64,000 nt of DNA, from assembly GCF_000526935.1 (NCBI RefSeq), contig NZ_JAHA01000019.1:806001-870000 (forward strand), in the 5' to 3' direction. A program made the translations under genes and the position numbers. The notes below the pieces were generated by a model, which was not told the DNA's origin, ran no database searches, and worked only from the letters and a program-made list of their open reading frames with translations. The DNA comes from Butyrivibrio sp. FCS014. GTDB taxonomy: Bacteria > Bacillota > Clostridia > Lachnospirales > Lachnospiraceae. Shown here piece by piece: positions 25,677 through 33,320 of the stretch (positions are counted from its first letter, which is position 1; every line of letters starts with the position of its first letter).

Positions 25677-26248
25677 ATAACAGGGGAAAAGAAACAACGG
25701 CCGACGCTATCAAGTACAAGCTGGCGGAGGCTGTGAAGGAATGCATGAAGACCACGTCCGTTGAGAATATCACGGTCAAGCAGATCGTGGAGCACTGTGG
25801 CGTCTCAAGGCAGACCTTCTACAGAAATTTCATCGACAAATACGACCTTATAAACTGGTACTTCGACAGGCTTTTTGAGATCTCTTTTAACGAGCTGGGA
25901 AGCGGCAAGACCCTGAGAGAGGGCCTTATCAGGAAATTCAGATACATCAAGGAGGAGCGGGTCTTCTTCGGGGCGGCCTTTAAGGTGGATGAGCAGAATA
26001 ATCTTAAGGAGCACGACTTCTTCATGATATTTGAGTTCTATTGCAGACTTATCAGGGAAAAGACAGGCCGGCTCCCCGATAAGAAAACCAGAAAAGTCCT
26101 GGAGATGTACTGCCAGTCTTCGATATATATGACCGTTCAGTGGGTACTTAAGGGTATGAAGGAAACGGAAGAAGAGCTTGCTGATCTTATGATCGCAGCC
26201 ATGCCCAAGATGCTTGAAAAAGAATACAAAGCCATGGGGCTGATCTGA
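25673..26248 (+). CDS. TetR-family regulator, DhaS-like
   Basis: DNA-binding regulator of 191 aa. N-terminal TetR helix-turn-helix: ITVKQIVEHCGVSRQTFYRNF at about residues 32-52 (shown across the turn), followed by the aromatic-rich C-terminal domain of the DhaS group (DLINWYFDRLF, YMTVQWVLKG). Start at ATG 25673 behind AGGAGAAG; the frame from 25619 reads a GC-rich leader. It is followed by an iron alcohol dehydrogenase gene on the same strand with its own promoter, which it may control. Confidence 0.88.
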   Translation: MNNRGKETTADAIKYKLAEAVKECMKTTSVENITVKQIVEHCGVSRQTFYRNFIDKYDLINWYFDRLFEISFNELGSGKTLREGLIRKFRYIKEERVFFGAAFKVDEQNNLKEHDFFMIFEFYCRLIREKTGRLPDKKTRKVLEMYCQSSIYMTVQWVLKGMKETEEELADLMIAAMPKMLEKEYKAMGLI

Positions 26249-26331
26249 AAAGTGCGGCGTGATGTGCTGCACATTTTAAAGCCCTTGGCGATGGCGATAT
26301 TTCTTTTCCCATGGAACAGATTCCGTAAAGT

Positions 26332-26365
26332 GTAACTTACTCTGAACTCCCTAAAATGCTATGCT
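26332..26365 (+). promoter_or_regulatory. Promoter of the alcohol dehydrogenase gene with palindromic site
   Basis: TTACTC (26337-26342), 17 bases, TATGCT (26360-26365) with TG one base before it. The palindrome GTAACTTAC at 26332-26340 overlaps the -35 box and could be a repressor site, for instance for the TetR protein upstream. Confidence 0.45.
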
Positions 26366-26424
26366 CTATGTGGATTCGAAAAATCCGTGTAACATAACAT
26401 ATTGATTAATTGGAGGGAGAAAAA

Positions 26425-27573
26425 ATGGCAAACAGAATTTCACTGAACGGAACATCTTATCATGGCGCAGGTGCTATTGCAGAAGTTGTTAATGAGTTTA
26501 ACAACAACGGCTTCAAGAAGGCATTTGTTGCATCAGATCCCGATCTTATCAAGTTCGGCGTTACTGCTAAGGTTACAGACCTTCTTGACAAGGCAGGCAT
26601 TTCATATGAGATTTATTCGGATATCAAGCCCAATCCTACAATAGAGAATGTTAAGAACGGTGTTGAAGCTTTCAAGAAGTCAGGTGCTGACTGCATCATC
26701 GCAGTAGGCGGCGGATCTTCCATGGATACTTCAAAGGCAATCGGAATCATCATCACAAACCCTGAGTTTGCTGATGTTCGCTCGCTTGAGGGCGTTGCAC
26801 CCACCAAGAACCCCTGCGTTCCCATCATCGCAGTTCCCACCACAGCAGGAACAGCTGCAGAGGTTACCATTAACTACGTTATCACCGATGTTGAAAAAGA
26901 GAGAAAGTTCGTTTGCGTAGATACTCACGATATGCCTTTCGTTGCTATCGTTGATCCCGAGATGATGTCCTCAATGCCTAAGGGCCTTACAGCTGCAACA
27001 GGTATGGACGCTCTTACACACGCTATCGAAGGTTACACCACAAGAGCTGCCTGGGAGATGACAGATATGTTCCATCTTGAGGCTATCAGACTTATCTCCA
27101 AGAATCTTCGCGGTGCTGTTGAGAACACCAAGGAAGGCAGAGAAGGAATGGCTCTTGGCCAGTACATTGCCGGAATGGGATTCTCAAACGTAGGTCTTGG
27201 AATCGACCACGCTATGGCACACACACTTTCAGCTCACTATGACACACCTCACGGCGTAGCTTGCGCCATGTTCCTTCCTATCTCCATGGAGTTCAACCGC
27301 GAGTACACAGGCGAAAGACTCAGAGAAGTTGCAAGAGCTATGGGCGTTGAAGGCGTAGACGACATGACTCAGGACGAGTACAGAGATGCAGCTATCAACG
27401 CAGTTAAGAAGCTTTCAGAAGACGTTGGAATTCCGAAGACTCTTGATAAGATCAAAGAGGAAGACCTGGATGTTCTGGCAACAGATGCTCTTAACGATGC
27501 TTGCTATCCCGGTAATCCCAGAGAGGCAACCAAGGAGCAGGTTATCGAGATGTTCCGCATGCTGATGGCATGA
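26425..27573 (+). CDS. Iron-containing alcohol dehydrogenase (lactaldehyde/propanediol reductase group)
   Basis: Group III NAD(P)-dependent alcohol dehydrogenase, 382 aa, cytoplasmic. Nucleotide-binding GGGSSMDTSKA, the family motif TTAGTAAEVT, and metal-binding residues in ATGMDALTHAIEGY and GLGIDHAMAHTLSAHYDTPHG (conserved Asp and His ligands). Closest in character to FucO-type lactaldehyde reductases and 1,3-propanediol dehydrogenases; the actual aldehyde is not readable. Start ATG 26425 behind GGAGGGAG. Codon use is strongly biased, suggesting high expression. Likely regulated by the adjacent DhaS-like TetR. Confidence 0.93.
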   Translation: MANRISLNGTSYHGAGAIAEVVNEFNNNGFKKAFVASDPDLIKFGVTAKVTDLLDKAGISYEIYSDIKPNPTIENVKNGVEAFKKSGADCIIAVGGGSSMDTSKAIGIIITNPEFADVRSLEGVAPTKNPCVPIIAVPTTAGTAAEVTINYVITDVEKERKFVCVDTHDMPFVAIVDPEMMSSMPKGLTAATGMDALTHAIEGYTTRAAWEMTDMFHLEAIRLISKNLRGAVENTKEGREGMALGQYIAGMGFSNVGLGIDHAMAHTLSAHYDTPHGVACAMFLPISMEFNREYTGERLREVARAMGVEGVDDMTQDEYRDAAINAVKKLSEDVGIPKTLDKIKEEDLDVLATDALNDACYPGNPREATKEQVIEMFRMLMA

Positions 27574-27642
27574 TGCAATCAGAGACCCGGCAAGATTGAT
27601 TGCGTGGTTTCCGATTGAAATTGAAATACACATAAAAAATAC

Positions 27643-27676
27643 GAGCCTCAGGGTCTGTCGACCCCGAGGCTCTTTT
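27643..27676. terminator. Bidirectional terminator
   Basis: GAGCCTC and GAGGCTC arms with an inner GGGTC/GACCC stem, followed by TTTT on the plus strand and, after CGTA, by TTTTTT on the minus strand. Separates the dehydrogenase from the converging gene at 27725. Confidence 0.8.
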
Positions 27677-27724
27677 GCTGTATACATAATTCATTATATA
27701 GAGAACATGAGAAAAAAAGAAACA

Positions 27725-28096
27725 TCATTTTGGCAAAGCGTATCTTTCCCATTCTCGTGTTTCTAACAGATCATCTGAATCATAGATTTCAAAGGAGCCT
27801 TCATTTCCGTAAAGCTCATAGGTTATCGCATATACCAGAACGTGGTCATCGTCATGAAATCCAAGCATTGTAGAGTAGTACACACCCGGACTATCAATGT
27901 CTGATATTTGTCCCGCCACATTAATTAGGGCATCTTTTGCCGCCTCTATAGATTCAAAAGTTCCTGCGGGCACTTTGGAGTTGGCCTCGATTCCAAGAAC
28001 CGGCCTCTGAATATCATCCTGCAGAATGAAAATCACCATATCCAATGTAGCCAAAGCCTTTTCCAGATCTTCTGCGTTTATGTATCTTGCAAACAT
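27725..28096 (-). CDS. Hypothetical protein downstream of HxlR regulator
   Basis: Soluble protein of 123 aa, not recognised. Start chosen at ATG 28096 because GGGAGG lies 5 bases upstream; in-frame ATGs at 28147 and 28189 (the latter overlapping the HxlR stop) are weaker. It is Asp/Glu-rich with an alternating helix-strand pattern and no membrane segment or metal motif. It follows the HxlR gene by 71 bases on the same strand and is probably co-transcribed. Confidence 0.65.
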   Translation of the reverse strand: MFARYINAEDLEKALATLDMVIFILQDDIQRPVLGIEANSKVPAGTFESIEAAKDALINVAGQISDIDSPGVYYSTMLGFHDDDHVLVYAITYELYGNEGSFEIYDSDDLLETREWERYALPK

Positions 28097-28167
28097 TCTT
28101 GCCTCCCTACGTCCTTTTCTTTTCTTCGCGATAAAGCCCCTGAACATTTTCCTTCGTAGACGATTAA

Positions 28168-28500
28168 CTACAAATTCTCCTCTCCCCATTTTTTCAGCTG
28201 TAGCAAAATCGGTATCATACTTTTGGCTTTATCGGTCAGTGTGTACTCAACACGTACAGGCATCTCATCATATTGAGTCCTGTTTATAAGGCCGTCACCC
28301 TCTAATTCTTTAAGAGACTGAGCCAGCATCGTATTGGTGATCCCGAAGACTGCTCGACGCAGATCTCCATATCTTGCCACTTCATTGTTGTCTATTACGC
28401 AGAGGATCATGATCTTCCACTTTCCTCCAACAATGTTTAATACCTTTTTTAATCCGCAGCCTTCGCCTGCGATTTCATCGCATAATGCTTCTTTTTTCAT
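28168..28500 (-). CDS. HxlR-family transcriptional regulator
   Basis: Winged-helix regulator of 110 aa. Family features: LNIVGGKWKIMIL, RYGDLRRAVFGITNTMLAQSLKELEGDGLI and YTLTDKAKSMIPIL. Cys7 and Cys15 near the N-terminus are noteworthy because HxlR relatives such as YodB and HypR sense thiol stress through an N-terminal Cys. Divergent from the ferredoxin operon with about 100 bases between, so probably its regulator. Confidence 0.92.
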   Translation of the reverse strand: MKKEALCDEIAGEGCGLKKVLNIVGGKWKIMILCVIDNNEVARYGDLRRAVFGITNTMLAQSLKELEGDGLINRTQYDEMPVRVEYTLTDKAKSMIPILLQLKKWGEENL

Positions 28501-28535
28501 GGTCAGTTTTTCCTTACCAGGTTAATAAATATTGC

Positions 28536-28567
28536 GTACTTGATAAGTTTATTGTACCACGTATAAT
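28536..28567 (+). promoter_or_regulatory. Promoter of ferredoxin operon with overlapping GTAC-N14-GTAC site
   Basis: TTGATA at 28540-28545, 16 bases, TATAAT at 28562-28567. A GTAC...GTAC symmetrical element at 28536-28557 covers the -35 region and spacer, as expected for an operator of the divergently encoded HxlR protein. The operator role is inferred. Confidence 0.6.
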
Positions 28568-28602
28568 TAGCATGTCCAAAAAAATGCGAAAGGAATCTGC
28601 AT

Positions 28603-28809
28603 ATGGTTAAGAGAAAAGCAAATGTGAATATCGAAAGATGCGTTGCCTGCGGTGTATGCGCTCTGCAGTGTCCAAGGCAGGCGATATCTATCCACAGGGG
28701 CTGCTATGCAGCTATTGAAGAGAGTATTTGTGTAGGATGCGGATTATGCGAAAGAGCATGCCCTGCAAGTGCTATTGAGCTGAAAGAGAGGGAGTTGGTT
28801 AATGACTAA
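28603..28809 (+). CDS. 2[4Fe-4S] ferredoxin-like protein
   Basis: Small cytoplasmic electron carrier, 68 aa. Two cluster motifs: CVACGVCALQCP and CVGCGLCERACP, the classical bacterial spacing. Start ATG 28603 behind AAAGGAATCTGC. It ends inside the start of the next gene (8-base overlap), so its partner is probably the membrane protein that follows. Confidence 0.92.
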   Translation: MVKRKANVNIERCVACGVCALQCPRQAISIHRGCYAAIEESICVGCGLCERACPASAIELKERELVND

Positions 28810-29392
28810 GAAGAAAAAGCATTGGTACAGCTATTTGTGGATCTGGAGTATAGTTTACTTTTCCCTGGGATTTTTCAATATTCTCTTTGCATGGCTTGGG
28901 CTTATTGATTTCATACTGCCGCTGATATTTGCCATCGCAGGAGGCAATAAATGGTTCTGCAACAACATGTGCGGAAGAGGCCAATTGTTCTGGATACTCG
29001 GAAGGAATGTCGGATGTTCAAGAAAAAAGCCGGCTCCTAAGTGGTTGTCGTCGAAATGGTTCAGATATGGATTTTTGACATTTTTCATGACGATGTTTGG
29101 CACTATGATATTCCAGACTTATCAGGTCTTTGCAGGTGCTGATTCACTGCGTAAGGCCATCAAACTTTTCTGGACTTTCAGGCTGCCATGGAACTGGGCA
29201 TATTCCGCCAGTCCTTTTCCTGACTGGGTAGCCCAGTTCGGTTTTGGTTTTTACAGCCTTATGCTCACATCCACTTTGATCGGGCTCATCGTGATGGTAC
29301 TATATAGAGAAAGGACCTGGTGTACATTTTGCCCTATGGGAACCATGACACAAGGTATCTGTAAGATAAAAGAAAAAGGAGCGTCAAAATGA
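28802..29392 (+). CDS. NapH/YccM-like membrane iron-sulfur protein
   Basis: Membrane protein of 196 aa with about four helices and two Cys motifs, CNNMCGRGQLF (residues about 55-65) and WCTFCPMGTMTQ (about 174-185). These are characteristic of the NapH/CcoG/YccM 4Fe-4S membrane family, but the protein lacks the C-terminal soluble double-cluster domain. That domain is supplied by the separate ferredoxin gene, which overlaps its start. Probably passes electrons between a quinone or membrane donor and the ferredoxin or the Cys-rich protein that follows. Overlaps the next gene by 4 bases (ATGA). Confidence 0.85.
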   Translation: MTKKKKHWYSYLWIWSIVYFSLGFFNILFAWLGLIDFILPLIFAIAGGNKWFCNNMCGRGQLFWILGRNVGCSRKKPAPKWLSSKWFRYGFLTFFMTMFGTMIFQTYQVFAGADSLRKAIKLFWTFRLPWNWAYSASPFPDWVAQFGFGFYSLMLTSTLIGLIVMVLYRERTWCTFCPMGTMTQGICKIKEKGASK

Positions 29393-29778
29393 CTATAGAA
29401 AAAAGAGCTGATATTGCAGCAGAGTTAAAGGCTACAGGCCAGTGTAACTGCACACAGTCTGTGCTTAAGGTTTTTGAAGATAAGATTGATGTTGCTCCGG
29501 AAGAGCTTTCAAAGCTTGCTTCCGGATTCGCTGCAGGAATGGGCTGTATGGAGAGTACATGCGGTGCTCTTATCGGTGCAGTTATGGTTGCCGGCATGAT
29601 CACGGATGGAAAGGGCACCCCCAGGTATTCCAAGGATCTGGTTAAGAAATTCAATGATAAGTGCGGTGCAACTATCTGCAAAGATTTAAAAGGAATCACC
29701 ACCGGAAAGGTTATTTGCGAATGTCCTGATTGTGTAAGAAATGCAGTTATTTCCCTTGGCGAGGTAGTAGAGTCGTAG
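29389..29778 (+). CDS. C_GCAxxG_C_C family redox protein
   Basis: Protein of 129 aa with the family cysteine pattern: CNCTQSV, GMGCMESTCGALIGA, CGATICKDLKG and CECPDC. The family is annotated as probable redox-active; the cysteines may hold a metal or cluster, or cycle as disulfides. Last gene of the ferredoxin/membrane-protein operon under the divergent HxlR regulator. Confidence 0.9.
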   Translation: MTIEKRADIAAELKATGQCNCTQSVLKVFEDKIDVAPEELSKLASGFAAGMGCMESTCGALIGAVMVAGMITDGKGTPRYSKDLVKKFNDKCGATICKDLKGITTGKVICECPDCVRNAVISLGEVVES

Positions 29779-29821
29779 TTGAACTTGGGAATATGCATTC
29801 AGATCCGAAAGCAAACTCGTG

Positions 29822-29900
29822 TGGAGCGCGTAGCGCTCTGAGGGCAAAGGGCGAACTCCCTGAAGAGGGTGCTTGGCTAGTATTACCCAAGCACTTTTTT
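29822..29900 (+). terminator. Structured 3' region with terminator
   Basis: Hairpin GAGCGC/GCGCTC (29824-29838), a smaller AGGG/CCCT stem, then the terminator GTGCTTGG ... CCCAAGCAC followed by TTTTTT (29869-29900). The last hairpin ends the redox operon; the preceding stems are GC-rich compared with the surroundings. Confidence 0.7.
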
Positions 29901-30018
29901 CACATCTTTTATAATCCCTGTATTTATCGGTATTTAGTACCTCTTTTTTGTGATTATTCTTTTGCCACATTTCACAATTCTGTTACTTTTTCACATTCTT
30001 ATTCCGGTCAAAAAAAGC

Positions 30019-30024
30019 TATAAT
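30019..30024 (+). promoter_or_regulatory. Possible -10 box before the 41-codon gene
   Basis: TATAAT with a poor -35 (TTCTTA) 17 bases upstream, about 55 bases before the small gene at 30079. Confidence 0.3.
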
Positions 30025-30078
30025 GACCTTGCACAGAAACATTTGTGTGGTGGTGTCCACATGAAAGGAAATAAATAT

Positions 30079-30204
30079 ATGAGTAATAGAGAAATCGCAA
30101 TGGAGCTTTTGAAACAAGTACCTGAAGAAAAGCTCTACTATATCATCGGTGTTATAGAAGGAGCTTCTATAGTATCTATTTTCTTATTATTCTCATCAAA
30201 TTGA
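30079..30204 (+). CDS. Small hypothetical protein (41 aa), possibly truncated
   Basis: ATG 30079 lies 10 bases after AAAGGAA. The product EIAMELLKQVPEEKLYYIIG-type sequence resembles the short tails 'LLxQxPExKxxYxxxxIxG' seen in small clostridial accessory proteins, here followed by a hydrophobic end. No function assigned. It marks the left side of the AT-rich accessory region. Confidence 0.45.
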   Translation: MSNREIAMELLKQVPEEKLYYIIGVIEGASIVSIFLLFSSN

Positions 30205-30313
30205 AATTCATATTGTTCTATCTGGTTTTCAAATAACAATTCCTTGACTTCATAGAAAACCTCATCTAAAAAAATTTCAGGTCCTGCATGTGCTATATTA
30301 CAAAACGTTGCTT

Positions 30314-30347
30314 AAATCGTAGGATTCGGAATAGAATCCTACGATTT
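30314..30347. repeat. Perfect 14-bp inverted repeat
   Basis: AAATCGTAGGATTC and GAATCCTACGATTT with a 6-base spacer GGAATA. There is no T-run on either side, so a terminator role is less likely; it could be a recombination or protein-binding site. The rest of 30205-30400 shows no gene. Confidence 0.6.
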
Positions 30348-30399
30348 GAAAACAACGGAGCATAATATATCATTTTTGAAAGTACTGTCAAATCATATG

Positions 30400-30427
30400 A
30401 AAAGCCCCTCGCGATAATGCAAGGGGC
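30400..30427 (-). terminator. Terminator of zinc-ribbon protein gene
   Basis: On the minus strand GCCCCTTGC, loop ATTATC, GCGAGGGGC, then TTTT. It lies 135 bases after the stop at 30562. Confidence 0.7.
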
Positions 30428-30561
30428 AGTAATTTATCAATTTATATCACCATATTTTGTTGATTTGCATCCTTCAGATTGTAGTTTTTCAACTTTTACG
30501 AAAAATGCATTGACCTAGTTATAAGCACCTATATTAAAGTAGATGCTTATGACGATGTGTT

Positions 30562-32241
30562 TTACTGTGGATTGTAGTAACCTGAATATTCGCCCTTTGT
30601 TATCTGAACAGAGTTTCCGTCATTGGGATAATAAATCACTTCACAGGACGTACATTTATAGGTGATGCTGCCATCACTGTTTTTACTATATGATTCAGAA
30701 TCAATATAGTCATCGTAAACGATACCGTCAATAGCTAAATCAGCTGTACCGTCGTCATACCAAACAAATTCTAAAGAATGACCTCCCCCGGACTGTTCAT
30801 ATAAGGTGTATGTTTTGTACCATTCCTTGTCAAAGTCTATATCAGAGGATATCTCACTTGAACTTTCTGATTTTGAATAATAAAATACATTACCAGTAGA
30901 ATAATCCATAGGAAGAATATCTGGATTACTGCCTAGTGCTTCTGTAAAATGATCAGGATATGTAAAGCCGCTAAAATCCATTCGATCATTATAGAAAGCA
31001 ATTACCCCATCACCGCCATAGCCAGAGTTAATAGCCTCGGGATCAAATCCGCTTTTAAGCTGACAAGCATATGCGCCTTCTGATATCATACTGTATTCTA
31101 CAATTTCATAGGTGTACTCTTCAGAAATATCAGTATACTCCAATGTAATTTTTGCTGAGGTTGCTTCTTTTAGCGTAATTGTTGATCTTAGTTCTTTACT
31201 ATAAGCTGGCTCTCCTTCATGAAAAACTGATAGGAAAGCCTCAATCTCAGCCATTTCTTTAGCAGTCTCTTCCTCTGCCTTTTTCTTAGCTCCTTCTACG
31301 CGTTCTTTATACCGCTTTTCCATATCTTTATCGCTTAATTCTACTAGTTTTTGAGAACCATTAAGGTACGTATTGTACTTAGCTTTACCTATATATTGGC
31401 AAGTAATTGTTGACTCCTGATAATCATCATACTTGGGCCTTACTAGATAAGCTATGTATCCATTCCCATACTTTGCAACGCAGAGGTTGTATCTGTAATC
31501 CTCTGTATCAAATACTACATATCTACTTCTTTTGTCAAAAACCTCAGAAAGCTTAACGCTGCCACCTGGAAGTATATAAGAAGCAACTGCTTTCCCATTT
31601 TTCTTACCGTAATATGCGAATGCATTATTGTTCACTACATATTTATCATACTTAAGTCCTTCGCACATTCCCCAAGTACCTCTGCCGCTCACCTGGGAAT
31701 AATCAAGATCCATTTCGTCTGTAAGCTTACTCTCTTTTACTTCAATATAGTTCAGCTTATTACATTTTGGCGCTTTGCTTACCTGTTTGCTTCCACCGCT
31801 AGCACCTGAAAAAATATTAAAAAATATGATTATTGCAACAACTAAAGCAGCTGTTATAATTGAGTTTCTGTAGTGATTTTTTGTAAAAAAATTTTTAGCA
31901 TCTTTAGTTTTTACCGTATCTTTAATGTCATTTACAAACTCGTTTGTTGTATTCCTTGCCTTTTCTGCATACTGTCCTGCTTGACCATTTGTTGCATCAT
32001 TAATAGAAGCGCCTAACGACTTAGCACCTTCTTGCGCTTTAGAGATAACATCATCCAGTTTTCCATTGGTTACATTGTTTATTCTCTCACCTGCATTCTT
32101 GGCTGAATCATTTATAATTTCTGATGCTTTTGAAATCTTGTCTTTTATCGTTTCTGACACATCACCATTAACATCCTTCCCACATTTGGGGCAAAATATA
32201 GCATCATCAGGTAATTCATTTCCACAATGCTTACAGAACAT
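30562..32241 (-). CDS. Zinc-ribbon membrane protein of unknown function
   Basis: Predicted protein of 559 aa. Start at ATG 32241 behind GAGAGG, giving a zinc ribbon right at the N-terminus: Cys3, Cys6, Cys17, Cys20 (CKHCGNELPDDAIFCPKCG). Residues about 30-120 are helical with Asn/Ala/Lys repeats. One transmembrane helix lies at about 127-145, and about 400 extracytoplasmic residues follow, rich in Tyr, Ser and Asp (for example the end EYSGYYNP). It is common architecture in clostridia for 'zinc-ribbon domain-containing' membrane proteins with cytoplasmic ribbon. Role unknown. Confidence 0.8.
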   Translation of the reverse strand: MFCKHCGNELPDDAIFCPKCGKDVNGDVSETIKDKISKASEIINDSAKNAGERINNVTNGKLDDVISKAQEGAKSLGASINDATNGQAGQYAEKARNTTNEFVNDIKDTVKTKDAKNFFTKNHYRNSIITAALVVAIIIFFNIFSGASGGSKQVSKAPKCNKLNYIEVKESKLTDEMDLDYSQVSGRGTWGMCEGLKYDKYVVNNNAFAYYGKKNGKAVASYILPGGSVKLSEVFDKRSRYVVFDTEDYRYNLCVAKYGNGYIAYLVRPKYDDYQESTITCQYIGKAKYNTYLNGSQKLVELSDKDMEKRYKERVEGAKKKAEEETAKEMAEIEAFLSVFHEGEPAYSKELRSTITLKEATSAKITLEYTDISEEYTYEIVEYSMISEGAYACQLKSGFDPEAINSGYGGDGVIAFYNDRMDFSGFTYPDHFTEALGSNPDILPMDYSTGNVFYYSKSESSSEISSDIDFDKEWYKTYTLYEQSGGGHSLEFVWYDDGTADLAIDGIVYDDYIDSESYSKNSDGSITYKCTSCEVIYYPNDGNSVQITKGEYSGYYNPQ

Positions 32242-32304
32242 TTCCAGACCTCTCTTCAAATATTTTTTAATAGAAAAAAAACATGCTACTTTATATTTTA
32301 TCAA

Positions 32305-32723
32305 CGAAATATTAAAAACTTCTTAACGGCTCATAAACACTCTATGATTTATGATCGTTTTTACTCCCGGCGTCATTATGATTAGAAGGCTACGCAACTT
32401 TTACATCTCTTTAAATGAAATTCAACTTTTTTTCTTTAAACTTATTGGCCACCAAGCTGATAGACTATGATCTTGAACCCCAAGTAAGTCCTGTGAATTT
32501 TTCAAACAGATAAGTTAATCTTGGTGTTCACAAAAACAGATGTTTTCATGTACACTTTTTCTCAAAAATCTGATATACTACTCTTAAGAAATCTCTACGT
32601 GTGATTTTCAGTATTCTCAAGGCTTAGAAGTCTTTTTCGATAATCTGAAAATCGCATAATATTTTTGTCAAGTTGTTCATTTTATTAAGATAACCTTTTA
32701 TTGAACACAGAAAGGAATCTATA
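32305..32723. other. AT-rich intergenic region before recombinase gene
   Basis: No convincing gene. It holds GATTTTCAG at 32603-32611 and its complement CTGAAAATC at 32645-32653, spaced 33 bases, about 70 bases before the recombinase start. That arrangement fits a recombinase binding or crossover site, or an operator. Confidence 0.45.
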
Positions 32724-33320
32724 ATGCCAAAAATCTATGGCTATGCTCGCTGCTCTACCAATGAATCAAAACAGGATATCAACAGGCAGAAAAGAGAGCT
32801 TAAAAAGCTTGGAGTTAAAGAAGAAAAAAATATCTTCTGGGAATATGAATCCGGTACTAAATTTGATAGAGCTGAATTCCAGAAACTTTTAGATGTACTA
32901 TCCCAGGGAGATACAATCATTACTACAGAAGTATCCCGACTCACTCGATCCACAAAGCATCTTTGTGACATAATGCAGCTTGTACAAGACAAAAAACTTA
33001 AGCTCATCATCGGTAGTTTTGTCATTGACTGCAGAAAAGACGAAATAGATCCGATGACAAAAGGTATGCTCATGATGTGGGGAGTTTTTTCTGAGATGGA
33101 AAGAGACATTATTTCCAAGCGAGTAAAGTCTGGAATAGAGAACGCAAAAGCCAAAGGAAAAAAGATAGGCAGACCGAAAGTTGATGCTTCCAATCTGCCA
33201 GATAAATTCTTAAAGTATTATCCTATGTATAAGAATGGTAGTATGAATATTACTGATATTGCTAATGTTCTCAAATGCTCAAGAACAACAATATATAAGT
33301 ACATACGTCTTATGGAGTAG
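32724..33320 (+). CDS. Serine recombinase (resolvase/invertase family)
   Basis: Site-specific DNA recombinase of 198 aa. The N-terminal catalytic domain has nucleophile Ser11 in YARCSTNE, TEVSRLTRS with the active-site arginines, and the long helix MERDIISKRVKSGIENAKAKG with conserved ER. The C-terminal helix-turn-helix is NITDIANVLKCSRTTIYKYI (about residues 176-195). Start ATG 32724 behind AGAAAGGAA. Its 3' end overlaps the converging hsdS gene by 11 bases. It could move or invert DNA in this accessory region; no partner hsdS cassette is visible, so inversion of hsdS is not supported. Confidence 0.92.
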   Translation: MPKIYGYARCSTNESKQDINRQKRELKKLGVKEEKNIFWEYESGTKFDRAEFQKLLDVLSQGDTIITTEVSRLTRSTKHLCDIMQLVQDKKLKLIIGSFVIDCRKDEIDPMTKGMLMMWGVFSEMERDIISKRVKSGIENAKAKGKKIGRPKVDASNLPDKFLKYYPMYKNGSMNITDIANVLKCSRTTIYKYIRLME

